Below, piece after piece: positions 6,276 through 15,428 of a DNA stretch of 33,688 nt (its first letter is position 1; every line of letters starts with the position of its first letter). The translations under genes and the position numbers were made by a program. The DNA is taken from positions 1 through 33,688 of the forward strand of contig CAYUYM010000014.1 in assembly GCA_964449305.1 (NCBI GenBank), written 5' to 3'. This DNA comes from CAYUYM01 sp964449305 (GTDB taxonomy: Bacteria; Bacteroidota; Ignavibacteria; SZUA-365; CAYQST01). The notes under the pieces were generated by a model, which saw nothing but the letters and a program-made list of their open reading frames with translations, was not told the origin of the DNA and did not search any database.

Positions 6276-9185
6276 ATGACACAGCACAGGACGAGTGCAG
6301 ACAGGCGTCACGGGCAATGGTGCCTCGTGATGCTCCTCACATTGGGCTTTGCCGCCTCCCTGCACGGGCAGGACGTGCGGGCATTGGCCGACAGCGCATG
6401 GGCCCGCATGAACCGCAATGACAGCGTGCAGGCACGGGCGTCAGCCCATGCCGCCCTTGATGCGGCCGTCTGCGCCTTTGGGCCGGCCGACACCACCGTC
6501 GCATCGATGCTCGAGCTTGTCGGCACCGTTCACTCCAGCTTTGGGGAGCACACAACGGCAGACAGTGCCTTCGCTGCCTGCGAGGGTATCCGGCACCGGG
6601 TGTTCGGCGGCGACCATGTGATGACGTGGGCGATCCGGGCGACATGGGCCAACATGCTCGTCTACCAACGTCGTCCTGCCGCCGTCCTGCAGTTGCTCGA
6701 GGCCCCGCTTCAGCCGTACCGTTCCGGCACCCTGGTGCAGAGCGACACCGTGGCGATGTGTCTCGGACTGCTCGCCTCCGCATATACCGGGCTGGGTCGC
6801 TTCAACGATGCGGAGCAGTGCTATGACATCGCCCTGCATGGCCCCGGTCACGGCGGTGTGCACAACGTCATGTTCCACTTCCTGGCGATCGCCAATGCCG
6901 GCTGGTTTCTCCTCGATGTCGGCAGAGCACGTGAGGCCGTGTCACTTCTGGAGGACGCGATCGCCTCGGCAGAGAAGCTGCGGGACATCTGGCAGATCCT
7001 GGGTCGCTTCCACTGCATCCACGGCGAGGCGCTTCATGCCCTCGGGCGCACACTGGAGGCGGAGCAGGCCTATCGTACCGCCCTGCGCATCTTCAGGGAA
7101 TCCCCGCAGCAGATTGACGATGTCACCACCATGGCCAATCTTGCCGTGCTGAAGCGGGACATGGGGTGCTACGACGAGGCGGAGCGCCTACTGCATCGCT
7201 GCCTGGAACTGATGGATGACACCTCGCCCGAGGTGGGCAGGCAACTGGGCAACCTGGCGGGCGTCCATCTTGCCCAGGGTCGTTTCATCGAGGCGGAGAA
7301 TGAATGCCGGAGGGCCCTTGCCATCCAGCAGCGCCATTACGGACGGGAGCACTTCATGGTGGCGCGGACACTGCTCCGCCTGGGCGTGATCCTGCGTCGG
7401 CAGGAACGGCTGACCGAGGCGGATTCCATCCTCGGGCTGGCATGTGACATGGGCATGCGCGTCAGCGCTCCGGGCGACGGACGTCTGGGGTATGCGCTCC
7501 TGTGGCGTGCGCGCGTGAGCCTTGCCCTGGGGGCGACACACCAGGCCGATTCGCTGCTGCAGCGGTCCATCGCGATGCAGCTCGATGATCTTCACCGATC
7601 CTGGACGCTTCTCACCGAAAAGGAGAAGAGTCAGTTCCACCATCATCTGAAGGTGAACCTCGATGCCTGCGTGGAATATGCCGGACTGCGGAAGGGCGCA
7701 AACCCCGCGCTCAACGGGGATGTGGACAACCTCATCCTTGCCTGCAAGGGCATCGTGCAGCAGTCGACGGCCGTGGTGCGGGAGCATCTGCACAATGCCG
7801 GTGACACGGCGACCATGGCGCAGTATCGTGCGTGGCTCGAACTCCGCGCTCGAATCGCATTCCTTGCGAAGCGGAGGGACGCGGCGGATGCCACAGTGAC
7901 GGACTCGCTGGCCCTCGTTGCCAATGGTCTTGAACGCCGGCTGACGGAGGCATCGGCCATTTTTGCATCCGCTTTCATCACGAACCCCGTGACCTGGCGC
8001 GATGTGCTGACCCACCTCGGGGACACGACGGCGGCGGTGGAAATCGTCCGCCACACCGGAGAGGCGCCGGATGGACGCGGGGCGGTGCACTATGCCGCGC
8101 TGATCCTGCGCGGCGACAGGAGCACGCCACCGGAGTTTGTCCCTATCCCGGGAGGAGACAGCCTCGAAACGACCTGGCTCGCAGAGTACCAGACCATCGT
8201 CGATCCGGCGGCCCATCTGGATGCAGCGGAGCGGTACCGCCGACGCGTGCGTGCATGGATGCGCTACTGGGCACCTCTTGCATCGCACCTGAAGGGCATC
8301 GCCCGCATTCATCTTTCCTGTGACGGGGTGTTCCACCTCATCAATCCCGACATCCTGTCGCCCGACGGCCGGCGATCGCTGTTCGACCTGGTCGACATCC
8401 GTCGCACCACATCCACGCGTCTTCTTGCATCGGCACCGCCGCCGGTCCCGGCCGCCCGGCATGCCGTCCTGTTGGGCGCCCCGGATTTCGGAGCGGTCCC
8501 ACAACCGATGGCTGCGACCATGACGCGGAGTTCCGGCCCACGCCTCGCCTGGCAGGCGCTGCGCTTCTCGCGCCGTGAGATCCTCGGCATCGACGCCATG
8601 CTCCGTGACTCCGGATGGACGACGTCCCTCCTGGTCGGCATTGATGCGACGAAGCGCGCCCTCGCGTCCATCGATGGCCCCGGGATCCTGCACATCTCCA
8701 CCCACGCGTACGTCGATGAGGATACATCCAATGCCGGGTCGTCCCTGCTCCGCGATCTGCAGTTCGATGTCCGGTATCATGAATCCTCCCTCACCGCCGG
8801 GCTCGCGCTGGCCGGCGCCAACCGGCCGGAGATGGACGGCATGGACGACGGAGTGCTGACCGCATACGAGGCGGCGACATTGGACCTGCAGGGAACGGCA
8901 CTCGTGGTGCTCTCGGCTTGTGAAACGGGGATGGGACGCGTCCGCAACGGCGAGGGGGTGTACGGCCTGCAACGGGCCTTCCAGCTCGCAGGCGCACGCA
9001 CCGTGGTGATGTCGCTCTGGAAGGTGGATGACGGCGTGACGCGTGCGCTGATGACGGAGTTCTATCGGCACTGGCTTGCGGGACGCGATGCCCACGCAGC
9101 CCTGCGTGAAGCGGTGACAAGGCTGCGCGCGGCGCGTCCATGGCTCACGCCCGCGGACTGGGGAGCCTTCGTGGTGGTGGAGTGA
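6276..9185 (+). CDS. Exported TPR-CHAT protein (caspase-like), copy 1
   Basis: 969 residues from the ATG at 6276; a TTG at 6237 in frame is rejected because the ATG gives a classic signal peptide (Arg-rich start, then LVMLLTLGFAASLHG-Q). Residues about 25-420 are TPR-like repeats of the kinesin-light-chain/TPR_12 kind (AEQCYDIAL, EAEQAYRTALRIF, AENECRRALAIQQRHYG). A helical linker follows, and a CHAT domain fills the last third. The CHAT catalytic pair is intact: His810 in HISTHA and Cys882 in LSACETG, with GVYGLQRAFQLAGA and SLWKVDD as usual. CHAT belongs to the caspase/separase (clan CD) fold, so cysteine-protease activity is expected but not proven. The signal peptide points to the periplasm or cell surface, unlike cytosolic CHAT proteases of defence systems. 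A paralogue follows 52 bases downstream. Target unknown. Confidence 0.9.
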   Translation: MTQHRTSADRRHGQWCLVMLLTLGFAASLHGQDVRALADSAWARMNRNDSVQARASAHAALDAAVCAFGPADTTVASMLELVGTVHSSFGEHTTADSAFAACEGIRHRVFGGDHVMTWAIRATWANMLVYQRRPAAVLQLLEAPLQPYRSGTLVQSDTVAMCLGLLASAYTGLGRFNDAEQCYDIALHGPGHGGVHNVMFHFLAIANAGWFLLDVGRAREAVSLLEDAIASAEKLRDIWQILGRFHCIHGEALHALGRTLEAEQAYRTALRIFRESPQQIDDVTTMANLAVLKRDMGCYDEAERLLHRCLELMDDTSPEVGRQLGNLAGVHLAQGRFIEAENECRRALAIQQRHYGREHFMVARTLLRLGVILRRQERLTEADSILGLACDMGMRVSAPGDGRLGYALLWRARVSLALGATHQADSLLQRSIAMQLDDLHRSWTLLTEKEKSQFHHHLKVNLDACVEYAGLRKGANPALNGDVDNLILACKGIVQQSTAVVREHLHNAGDTATMAQYRAWLELRARIAFLAKRRDAADATVTDSLALVANGLERRLTEASAIFASAFITNPVTWRDVLTHLGDTTAAVEIVRHTGEAPDGRGAVHYAALILRGDRSTPPEFVPIPGGDSLETTWLAEYQTIVDPAAHLDAAERYRRRVRAWMRYWAPLASHLKGIARIHLSCDGVFHLINPDILSPDGRRSLFDLVDIRRTTSTRLLASAPPPVPAARHAVLLGAPDFGAVPQPMAATMTRSSGPRLAWQALRFSRREILGIDAMLRDSGWTTSLLVGIDATKRALASIDGPGILHISTHAYVDEDTSNAGSSLLRDLQFDVRYHESSLTAGLALAGANRPEMDGMDDGVLTAYEAATLDLQGTALVVLSACETGMGRVRNGEGVYGLQRAFQLAGARTVVMSLWKVDDGVTRALMTEFYRHWLAGRDAHAALREAVTRLRAARPWLTPADWGAFVVVE
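8691..9185 (+). repeat. CHAT-encoding segment, first copy of a tandem gene duplication
   Basis: This segment aligns without net gaps to 11611-12105 at a constant offset of 2920 bases; the catalytic His and Cys codons and the stop codons all fall at that offset. Stretches around the Cys and after it are close to identical in DNA, while the 5' halves of the genes have diverged much further. Confidence 0.85.
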
Positions 9186-9237
9186 TGAGCGGAAACCGAT
9201 CTGGACGAATCAACGAAGCACGCGCATTGGAGGATGC

Positions 9238-12105
9238 ATGAGAAGACGTGTGCAGCGAATACCGGAATGGATGTTCCCCCTCATGGTCGCATCAGTGCTT
9301 CTGGCACCGGGGTGCGCACCGCAGCAGACGGCGACGCGGACGCTACAGGACAGCGCACGGGCGTGCCTGGAGCGAAATGATGCGCGGGAGGCGCTGCGGT
9401 ACCTCCGGCCCGCAATCGATCAGCAAGTGGAAGCGCTGGGACCACGCGACACATCCGTCGCATCCACGTTGATGATGTGTGCCAGCGCGTTCGGCTCCCG
9501 AAAGGACTTTGTCCGCAGTGACAGTGCGTGGGCGGCGGCCCTCGCGATACGGGAGGACTCACTCGGGCAGGATCACCCGATGACGTGGATGTGCCGCCAC
9601 GGGTGGTCGACGGAGCTGTTCAACAGGGAGGACTTCGCGGGCACAATCACGCTGCTCGACCCGCCTTTGCGCGATGTCCGAAACGGCAGGCCGATGCACT
9701 GCGGAGCGCAGGTGACCTGTCTTGCAAACTGGGCCAGCGCCCACTACCTGCTGGGGCGCTTCATTGATGCTGATGCAGCATTTTCCCGCTGCATCGCGGC
9801 ATTCGATCGGTCGTATCCGGATGCGGTTCCTGACCCGGCCATCATCCATACCTATTACACGTGGTTTCTCAACGATGTGGGCCGGCATGAGGAGGCGGTG
9901 GATCATCTGCGTCGGTTGCTCGATTCCTGCGCGCGGCGGGGTGAGGACATGCTGTATCCCTACGCCCGTTTTCAGGGCATTCTCGGTGAACATTATCACG
10001 CGCTCGGGCGACTGCAGGACGCGGAGAAGGCCTACCTCGTTGCGAGAGCCCGGCTGGATGTGTTCACATCCGGCATGGGCGATCCGACGGTGCTCGCCGA
10101 TCTCGGTCTTCTCTACCTGCGAATGCGGCGGTACGATGAGGCGGAGGCGAATATCCGTTCTGCGCTCGCGGTGATTCCGCCAGGGCATTCGGAGCGGGCG
10201 CGGCAACTGAGCAACCTTGCCGACGTGCTCATGGCCGTGCATCGCGAGGATGAGGCCGAGGCGGCATGCCGTGAATCGGTCGCGATACGGCGGAGCAAGT
10301 TCGGCACCGTGCATCCCCTGGTGTCCCGCTCGCTGCACCGGCTTGGGATGGTCCTCATGGTACGCGGACGGATCGGGGAGGCCGATTCGCTGTTCGCGGA
10401 GGCCTTCAGAATCGGCATGGACGTCCTGCCTCCGGGCGAGGTGCGGCGCGTGCAGCTCGCCCTGTGGTGGGCGCGGAGCAGCGCCGCCCTCGGGCGGATC
10501 TCGCTGGCCGATTCGCTCATGCGCATGGCGCTGGGTTCGCACCTCGATTTCCTGGTGCGGCACTGGCCGCGGCTCACGGAGAAGGAGCGGGTGCAGCTTC
10601 AGAGCCAGGTACAGGGCACGCGGGATGGGATCATGGCGCATGCCTGCGCACGAGGCGGAAGGGAGTTCGCCGGCGACCTCTACGACATGGTCCTGGCCGA
10701 CAAGGCCGTGATCCATCAGTCATTGGCGATGGCACGGGAGCAGATCCTGCGCTCGGGTGACAGCGCGCTCGCGGCGCTGTACCGGCAGTGGACGGATGCG
10801 CGCGCCCTGCTTGCGCGGCAGGCGCGAACGTCGACACACGGGGTGGGGGAGGATTCGCTGGCGCGCGTTGTCAACGCGCTCGAGGAGAGGCTGCTGCGGG
10901 GATCATCGATCTTTGCCGCATCGCAGCAGGCCGTGCAGGTGACCTGGCGGGATGTGCGCGGCAGCATGATGCCGGACGAGGCCGCGGTGGAGATCGTCCG
11001 CTTCACCGGGCACGGGGCACGTCATGAGGCGGAGGTGGGCTATGCCGCACTGGTGCTGCGGGGCGGCGGCGGTGCAGCGCCCCTGCTCGTCCGCATCCCG
11101 CATGGCGACAGCCTGGAGACGACCTGGCTTCACGACTACCACAGGCTGCAGACGCTGACCGCGAAGCCGGCGGTCGCCGTGCTGCAGAGGGAGGCATGGA
11201 AGCGGTACTGGGCGCCGATCGCAGCGGAGCTCGGTGGTGTCACACGCATCCATCTCGCCGCCGACGGGGTGTATCACCTCATCAACCCCGGCATCCTTTC
11301 GCCCGATGGCCGTTCCGTGCTCATGGACCGTCTCGTCATCCACCGCACGGGGAGCACGCGCACACTCGTGTCGCACCGGCGTGCGTGGGCGCCGGCGCGC
11401 ACGGCCGTGCTCATCGGTGCACCGGACTTCGATGCCGGCGTGGACACGGCCACGGGCATGCGGGGTCGCTGGCAGCCGCTGCGGTCATCGCTGCGTGAGG
11501 TTGCGGACATCGACAGCATCCTGCGAAAGGCCGGCTGGGCGACGCAGGCAGGCACCGGGGCGGAGGCGACGAAGGTGGCGCTCCTCTCCGTGCGGAGCCC
11601 GGGCGTCCTCCACATCTCCACACACGGCTGGTTCGACGACGACACGACGCACGCGCAGGATCCGTGGCTCCGGGAGCTGGTCAACAACGAGCGCTTCCAT
11701 CAGGCCTGGCTCCAGGCCGGTCTGGCGCTGGCCGGCGCAAACAGCGAGGCGGATCCCGGCGGTTCAGAAGGCAGCATCACCGCCTGGGAGGCGGCGACGC
11801 TGGATCTGCGGGGCACGGAACTCGTGGTGCTGTCGGCCTGCGAAACGGGCCGCGGGTACATCCGCAACGGCGAGGGGGTGTTCGGTCTCCAACGGGCCTT
11901 CCAGCTTGCCGGCGCACGTGCCATTCTCATGTCACTGTGGAAGGTGGATGACGGGGTGACGCGCGCGTTGATGACGGAGTTTTACCGGCGCTGGCTGGAG
12001 TACGGCGACGCATCGGAGGCGCTGCGTGAGGCCGTTCGTGCGCTTCGCTCGGCGCGCCCGTGGCTCACGCCCGCGGACTGGGGCGCCTTTGTGGTGATGG
12101 AGTGA
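9238..12105 (+). CDS. TPR-CHAT lipoprotein (caspase-like), copy 2
   Basis: 955 residues, a paralogue of the gene just upstream. The N-terminus is a lipoprotein signal with lipobox LAPG-C (Cys26), so the mature protein should be membrane-anchored in the envelope. TPR-like repeats follow (EALRYLRPAIDQQ, DAEKAYLVARARLDV, DEAEANIRSALAVI, EAEAACRESVAIRRSKFG). The C-terminal CHAT domain keeps the dyad, His796 in HISTHG and Cys868 in LSACETG, and ends PADWGAFVVME, almost the same as copy 1. The ATG at 9238 has a strong ribosome site (GGAGG, 5 bases away). It probably shares a transcript with copy 1. Having one free exported copy and one lipidated copy suggests the two proteins differ in place or work as a pair; that is inference. 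The stop lies 5 bases from the convergent GH26 stop. Confidence 0.9.
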   Translation: MRRRVQRIPEWMFPLMVASVLLAPGCAPQQTATRTLQDSARACLERNDAREALRYLRPAIDQQVEALGPRDTSVASTLMMCASAFGSRKDFVRSDSAWAAALAIREDSLGQDHPMTWMCRHGWSTELFNREDFAGTITLLDPPLRDVRNGRPMHCGAQVTCLANWASAHYLLGRFIDADAAFSRCIAAFDRSYPDAVPDPAIIHTYYTWFLNDVGRHEEAVDHLRRLLDSCARRGEDMLYPYARFQGILGEHYHALGRLQDAEKAYLVARARLDVFTSGMGDPTVLADLGLLYLRMRRYDEAEANIRSALAVIPPGHSERARQLSNLADVLMAVHREDEAEAACRESVAIRRSKFGTVHPLVSRSLHRLGMVLMVRGRIGEADSLFAEAFRIGMDVLPPGEVRRVQLALWWARSSAALGRISLADSLMRMALGSHLDFLVRHWPRLTEKERVQLQSQVQGTRDGIMAHACARGGREFAGDLYDMVLADKAVIHQSLAMAREQILRSGDSALAALYRQWTDARALLARQARTSTHGVGEDSLARVVNALEERLLRGSSIFAASQQAVQVTWRDVRGSMMPDEAAVEIVRFTGHGARHEAEVGYAALVLRGGGGAAPLLVRIPHGDSLETTWLHDYHRLQTLTAKPAVAVLQREAWKRYWAPIAAELGGVTRIHLAADGVYHLINPGILSPDGRSVLMDRLVIHRTGSTRTLVSHRRAWAPARTAVLIGAPDFDAGVDTATGMRGRWQPLRSSLREVADIDSILRKAGWATQAGTGAEATKVALLSVRSPGVLHISTHGWFDDDTTHAQDPWLRELVNNERFHQAWLQAGLALAGANSEADPGGSEGSITAWEAATLDLRGTELVVLSACETGRGYIRNGEGVFGLQRAFQLAGARAILMSLWKVDDGVTRALMTEFYRRWLEYGDASEALREAVRALRSARPWLTPADWGAFVVME
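11611..12105 (+). repeat. CHAT-encoding segment, second copy of the tandem duplication
   Basis: Partner of 8691-9185 at an offset of 2920 bases, with no net insertion or deletion through to the stop codon. Confidence 0.85.
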
Positions 12106-12110
12106 GGTGT

Positions 12111-13136
12111 CTACGGCCACGCGGCAAGAAAGTGGGAGCTGCTGATGGCCGAGGAATATGCTGTGCCCGCGGGGATGCGGAAGTCATGGGTCTGCCCGTC
12201 ATTCTCGACCTTTCGGACATTGAACCACACGAGCGCCTTGATGTTGGGGAAGCGTGAGCGAAGCGTGTCGGGGTTGTAGACGCGCCCGATCCATGTGCGC
12301 TTCGCCGCCTCGATGTCCTGTGCGCTCATTGATCCCTCAGCGGCCTTGTATGCCGTCTCCGCCAGCATCATGGGTCTCGCCATCGCAGCGGAATAGGTCG
12401 CGTAGAAATTCAGATGCTCAACCGCTGCGATGAAATGCCAGGGATCGTCCTGCGCATGACCGGTGGGGTAGTACGTGAGTCCCACCCAGTCCACCGAGGC
12501 GATGCCGGGGAAGTAGTCCGAGTATGCGTTGGTCTCCAGCAGAGTCCTGTCACGGACGCTGTCGGGCTGTCCGAAACGCGGGTAGTCCCAGGCCTGGTTC
12601 GGTATCCAGCACATGGCCACCCTGTCACCGGCCACACGCTTCATGATGCGGGAAAAGCTCCGGTAGGCGGCGACAAACACGGCGGGTTTCTGCCCCCATG
12701 AATACCACCAGCCATTCATTTCATGCCCGAAGGAGACGAGCACACGCGACGTGAGGGCGGCACAGCTCGTCGCGAAAGCAGCGATCGAGGCGCTGTCGGC
12801 GGTGGTGAGTGAGGTGAATATGGACATCGCGGGATTGTGGGGTTCGATCATGATGAGGGGCACGGCATGCGCCGGGAGTGCGGCGGCCCAGGCCGACCAG
12901 GCTGTGCCGCGCAGATCGGCCATGGAGGTGAGTTTCAGGTAGCAGGAATACACGACATGGTGCTTCCCAGTTGCCGCCTCGAAGTCCGCGACGGAGGCTT
13001 CGCCGAGATGGGCGCCGAGAAGGCAGCCGGGTGTGTCGAGGATGGAGGGTGCCGGGGTCGGAAGCGTGGGGCTGGGATCATCCCTGCAGCTCGTGAGGCA
13101 GAGGATGAGGAGAATGAGGGGAGTGAAGCGATGCAT
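12111..13136 (-). CDS. GH26-like glycoside hydrolase lipoprotein (beta-mannanase type)
   Basis: 341 residues. A lipoprotein signal (LILCLTS-C17) is followed by a Pro/Thr-rich linker and a TIM-barrel-like domain. The GH26 signature is clear: SFGHEMNGWWYSWG (135-148), with His138 and the acid/base Glu139, and CWIPN at 176-180. The nucleophile is probably Glu260 in MMLAETAYK. GH26 enzymes mostly cleave beta-1,4-mannan, some beta-1,3-xylan or mixed glucan; the substrate here is not readable. Anchoring suggests action at the periplasm or surface. The ATG is preceded by GGAGG. There is no other carbohydrate gene nearby (no SusC/SusD, transporter or second hydrolase), so it is not part of a visible polysaccharide-utilisation locus. 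It converges on copy 2 of the TPR-CHAT pair with only 5 bases between stop codons. Confidence 0.85.
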   Translation of the reverse strand: MHRFTPLILLILCLTSCRDDPSPTLPTPAPSILDTPGCLLGAHLGEASVADFEAATGKHHVVYSCYLKLTSMADLRGTAWSAWAAALPAHAVPLIMIEPHNPAMSIFTSLTTADSASIAAFATSCAALTSRVLVSFGHEMNGWWYSWGQKPAVFVAAYRSFSRIMKRVAGDRVAMCWIPNQAWDYPRFGQPDSVRDRTLLETNAYSDYFPGIASVDWVGLTYYPTGHAQDDPWHFIAAVEHLNFYATYSAAMARPMMLAETAYKAAEGSMSAQDIEAAKRTWIGRVYNPDTLRSRFPNIKALVWFNVRKVENDGQTHDFRIPAGTAYSSAISSSHFLAAWP

Positions 13137-13319
13137 GAAGCCTCCATGTGGCAGGGTGAACAGTGCATCTATTGTGTGAAGTGACAGGAGGATTCAGCCT
13201 TCATTCGCAGGAAGCGGCTGTGCGACAAATTTCACGGGAAGGCGCCATCCATTGAAACCTGGAGCGGAATGCGGCAATAGTGCGGGGAGAAGGACCCATT
13301 CACCCATGGAGGTCATCCC

Positions 13320-13946
13320 ATGAACACGTTCGTGCAACGCATCGCCCTCATTCTCCTCCTCGCTGCGGTGGCGGCAGGCATCCAGGAGGCATCGGCACAG
13401 TCCCTCGTCCATTCACGCTATGGTTTCAAGCTGGGCTACAATCACAGCACCGTGGTGGGGGAGGATGTCGAATCGGGCTGGGATTTTCGTGCGGCCTATC
13501 GTGTCGGCGCGTTCGCAATCATCCCCATCAGTGAACGCGGCGCCATTGTTCCCGAGCTGTTCTACAGCCGCAAGGGGGCGATATGGGAGGATGGTGGAGA
13601 ATCGACCACGGTGAATGCCGACATCATCGAGATTCCGGTCACTGTCAACGCCTTCGTGCCGCTCGGCAACTCCTCCATCCTCCGCCTTTTCGGCGGGTTC
13701 GAGATGAACCTGAAGGTGTCGGCACGCGTCATCGAGGAGGCGAATGGCAGAACGGTGGAGGGGGATCTGAAGAACACGCGCTCCGTGGGCTTTGGGGCCG
13801 TTGCCGGTGTGGGTGTGGACTTCCGCATCTCACGCAGCAACTGGCTGATGTTCGACATCCGGGGTGATGCCGGGCTCACTTCCTATGTGAATGAGTCCGA
13901 CGTGAAGGATCTCACGCTGGCCCTGTGCATGGGCATCTCCTTCTGA
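13320..13946 (+). CDS. Small outer-membrane beta-barrel protein
   Basis: 208 residues with a Sec signal peptide (about 1-26, ending ASA-Q). The mature part alternates polar and hydrophobic residues in short strands with Gly/Asp/Asn turns (YGFKLGYNHST, GAIVPELFYSRKGA, SILRLFGGFEMNLKV, SVGFGAVAGVGVDFRI) and ends ALCMGISF with terminal Phe, the typical C-terminal strand of an outer-membrane barrel. It looks like the PorT-like/outer-membrane beta-barrel families common in Bacteroidota, with probably eight strands. Function unknown. GGAGG lies about 8 bases before the ATG. The next gene begins 27 bases later, so these genes are probably in one operon. Confidence 0.8.
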   Translation: MNTFVQRIALILLLAAVAAGIQEASAQSLVHSRYGFKLGYNHSTVVGEDVESGWDFRAAYRVGAFAIIPISERGAIVPELFYSRKGAIWEDGGESTTVNADIIEIPVTVNAFVPLGNSSILRLFGGFEMNLKVSARVIEEANGRTVEGDLKNTRSVGFGAVAGVGVDFRISRSNWLMFDIRGDAGLTSYVNESDVKDLTLALCMGISF

Positions 13947-13973
13947 CCCCGACATTTCACGAGGACAAGGATC

Positions 13974-15416
13974 ATGACACATCATTCATCGTTCCACCGT
14001 GCGGGCATTGTGCTGCTGCTCGCAGTTCTTGCAGGCTGCGATCCCGAGGGACCGGTCTCTGTCTCCTCCGATTTCCCCATCGGCAACCACATCACCCCGA
14101 TGACGGGCGATGCATGGGCGCCACCGGTCACCTCGGTGAACAATGGGCGGACCATCACTGTCCGGCTGCCGGGCCTGTGCCAGAACCTCGGCATCCCCGA
14201 TCCCGGGACCAGGGGGCTGTCCATGGATGCCGGGCGCATCACAGACCTCACCATGCAGAGCGAGATTGCAGACCAGTATGAAAGCCATCGTGTGCTTGCC
14301 GCGTACCTTGGCGGGTCGCCTGTGCTCGACGCCTTCCGTGATCCATACAACCGCATGATGTCGGCGGAGCAGAACACCTATCATCTGCTCGCGAAGCTTG
14401 CGTGGACGGATCCCGACATCGCCCCCTTCTTTGACACGCTCACGGTGAGGCCACGGACGGAGGACGAGGTGCTGACGGAGGTGTTCAACATCCCCGTCTG
14501 GATCTCGGCCAATCAGGCCACGCGCACAAGGTATGAGGAGGAGATGGTGCAGGCGACCGATTCCTCGCTGTTTGCCTTCCTGGGGCAATGGCTTGCCGAC
14601 GGGAGCATCGACACCTTCGCCGCCATACGCAACGCGTATCTCCAGGAGGTCCGCACCTTCGCCCGCGCATCCTTCGACATCGGCGGGGAGATCCTGGCCC
14701 AGTGCTCACAGACGCTGCAGATCCGGAAGGACAAGGGCATCATCCAGGATGTGGAGCCGGCGACGGTCGACATCGTCTCCGCCCGCAGCCTCTCGCTGCT
14801 GAACTACTCGGTGCGGGCCAACGCCGACCACCGTGGCCGCGGGTTGACCATCACGGTGAACTCGACGTCCACCGCACCGGCCTCGGTGATCATCCCCTCC
14901 GGGATGCTGTTCACGCCGGTGGGCGGGGCCGCGCCGGAAGGCGATGGGGCGGGGCTGACGAAGCAGTGTGCCACAGGAGTGCTCGCACGGCTGAGGGCGG
15001 CGACCGCCGCGATGCTGCCGACTGCGTATCAGCAGGTCATGACCTCCAGCGGACGCGTCATCACGATCAACACGCCCAGTGGTCCGGAGTGGGCAAAGGT
15101 GCTCACGAACAACTGGTCGCCCTGCATGATCGCACGCAAGGGCCTGCACGGAACCTGGTACTACGGCCGCGACGGCCGCACCTACTTTCGCAGCATCAAC
15201 CTCAAGTACATCGACCCGGACATGTACCGGCGCATCATGGGTGAGGTGGAGCGTGAGAACCCCGACTCCCGGGCACGCACGGATTGCGCCGACTACACCT
15301 ACACGGTCGGCGTGGACGGTGCCCAGTACCGCGTGACCATGCGCAGTTGCACCACATCCTCCGAAGGGGCCCCGGGCAACTGGGTGTATCGATTCACCAC
15401 CATCATCCCCCTCTGA
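13974..15416 (+). CDS. Lipoprotein of unknown function
   Basis: 480 residues. A lipoprotein signal is seen (hydrophobic core LLLAVLAG-C, Cys22). The rest is not recognised. Residues about 75-230 look helical and charged (SHRVLAAYLGG, MMSAEQNTYHLLAKLAW, SSLFAFLGQWLADGSI), followed by a strand-rich stretch with a bare beta-sandwich look (GRGLTITVNSTSTAPASVII, about 290-310) and a C-terminal part rich in Tyr and Arg with a few cysteines. It has a purine-rich ribosome site (GAGGACAAGGA) and sits between two barrel-protein genes, 12 bases before the second. A surface or periplasmic role with these barrels is a guess. Confidence 0.75.
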   Translation: MTHHSSFHRAGIVLLLAVLAGCDPEGPVSVSSDFPIGNHITPMTGDAWAPPVTSVNNGRTITVRLPGLCQNLGIPDPGTRGLSMDAGRITDLTMQSEIADQYESHRVLAAYLGGSPVLDAFRDPYNRMMSAEQNTYHLLAKLAWTDPDIAPFFDTLTVRPRTEDEVLTEVFNIPVWISANQATRTRYEEEMVQATDSSLFAFLGQWLADGSIDTFAAIRNAYLQEVRTFARASFDIGGEILAQCSQTLQIRKDKGIIQDVEPATVDIVSARSLSLLNYSVRANADHRGRGLTITVNSTSTAPASVIIPSGMLFTPVGGAAPEGDGAGLTKQCATGVLARLRAATAAMLPTAYQQVMTSSGRVITINTPSGPEWAKVLTNNWSPCMIARKGLHGTWYYGRDGRTYFRSINLKYIDPDMYRRIMGEVERENPDSRARTDCADYTYTVGVDGAQYRVTMRSCTTSSEGAPGNWVYRFTTIIPL

Positions 15417-15428
15417 CGCGGAGGCTCC

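Noticed and set aside
7188..9095. 635-codon open frame on the minus strand
   Set aside because: Antisense to the first TPR-CHAT gene, with no family features and no ribosome site.
6276..12105. Link of the TPR-CHAT genes with type III-E CRISPR
   Set aside because: No repeat array, Cas7-11-like gene or other cas gene is in the window, and both proteins carry export signals.
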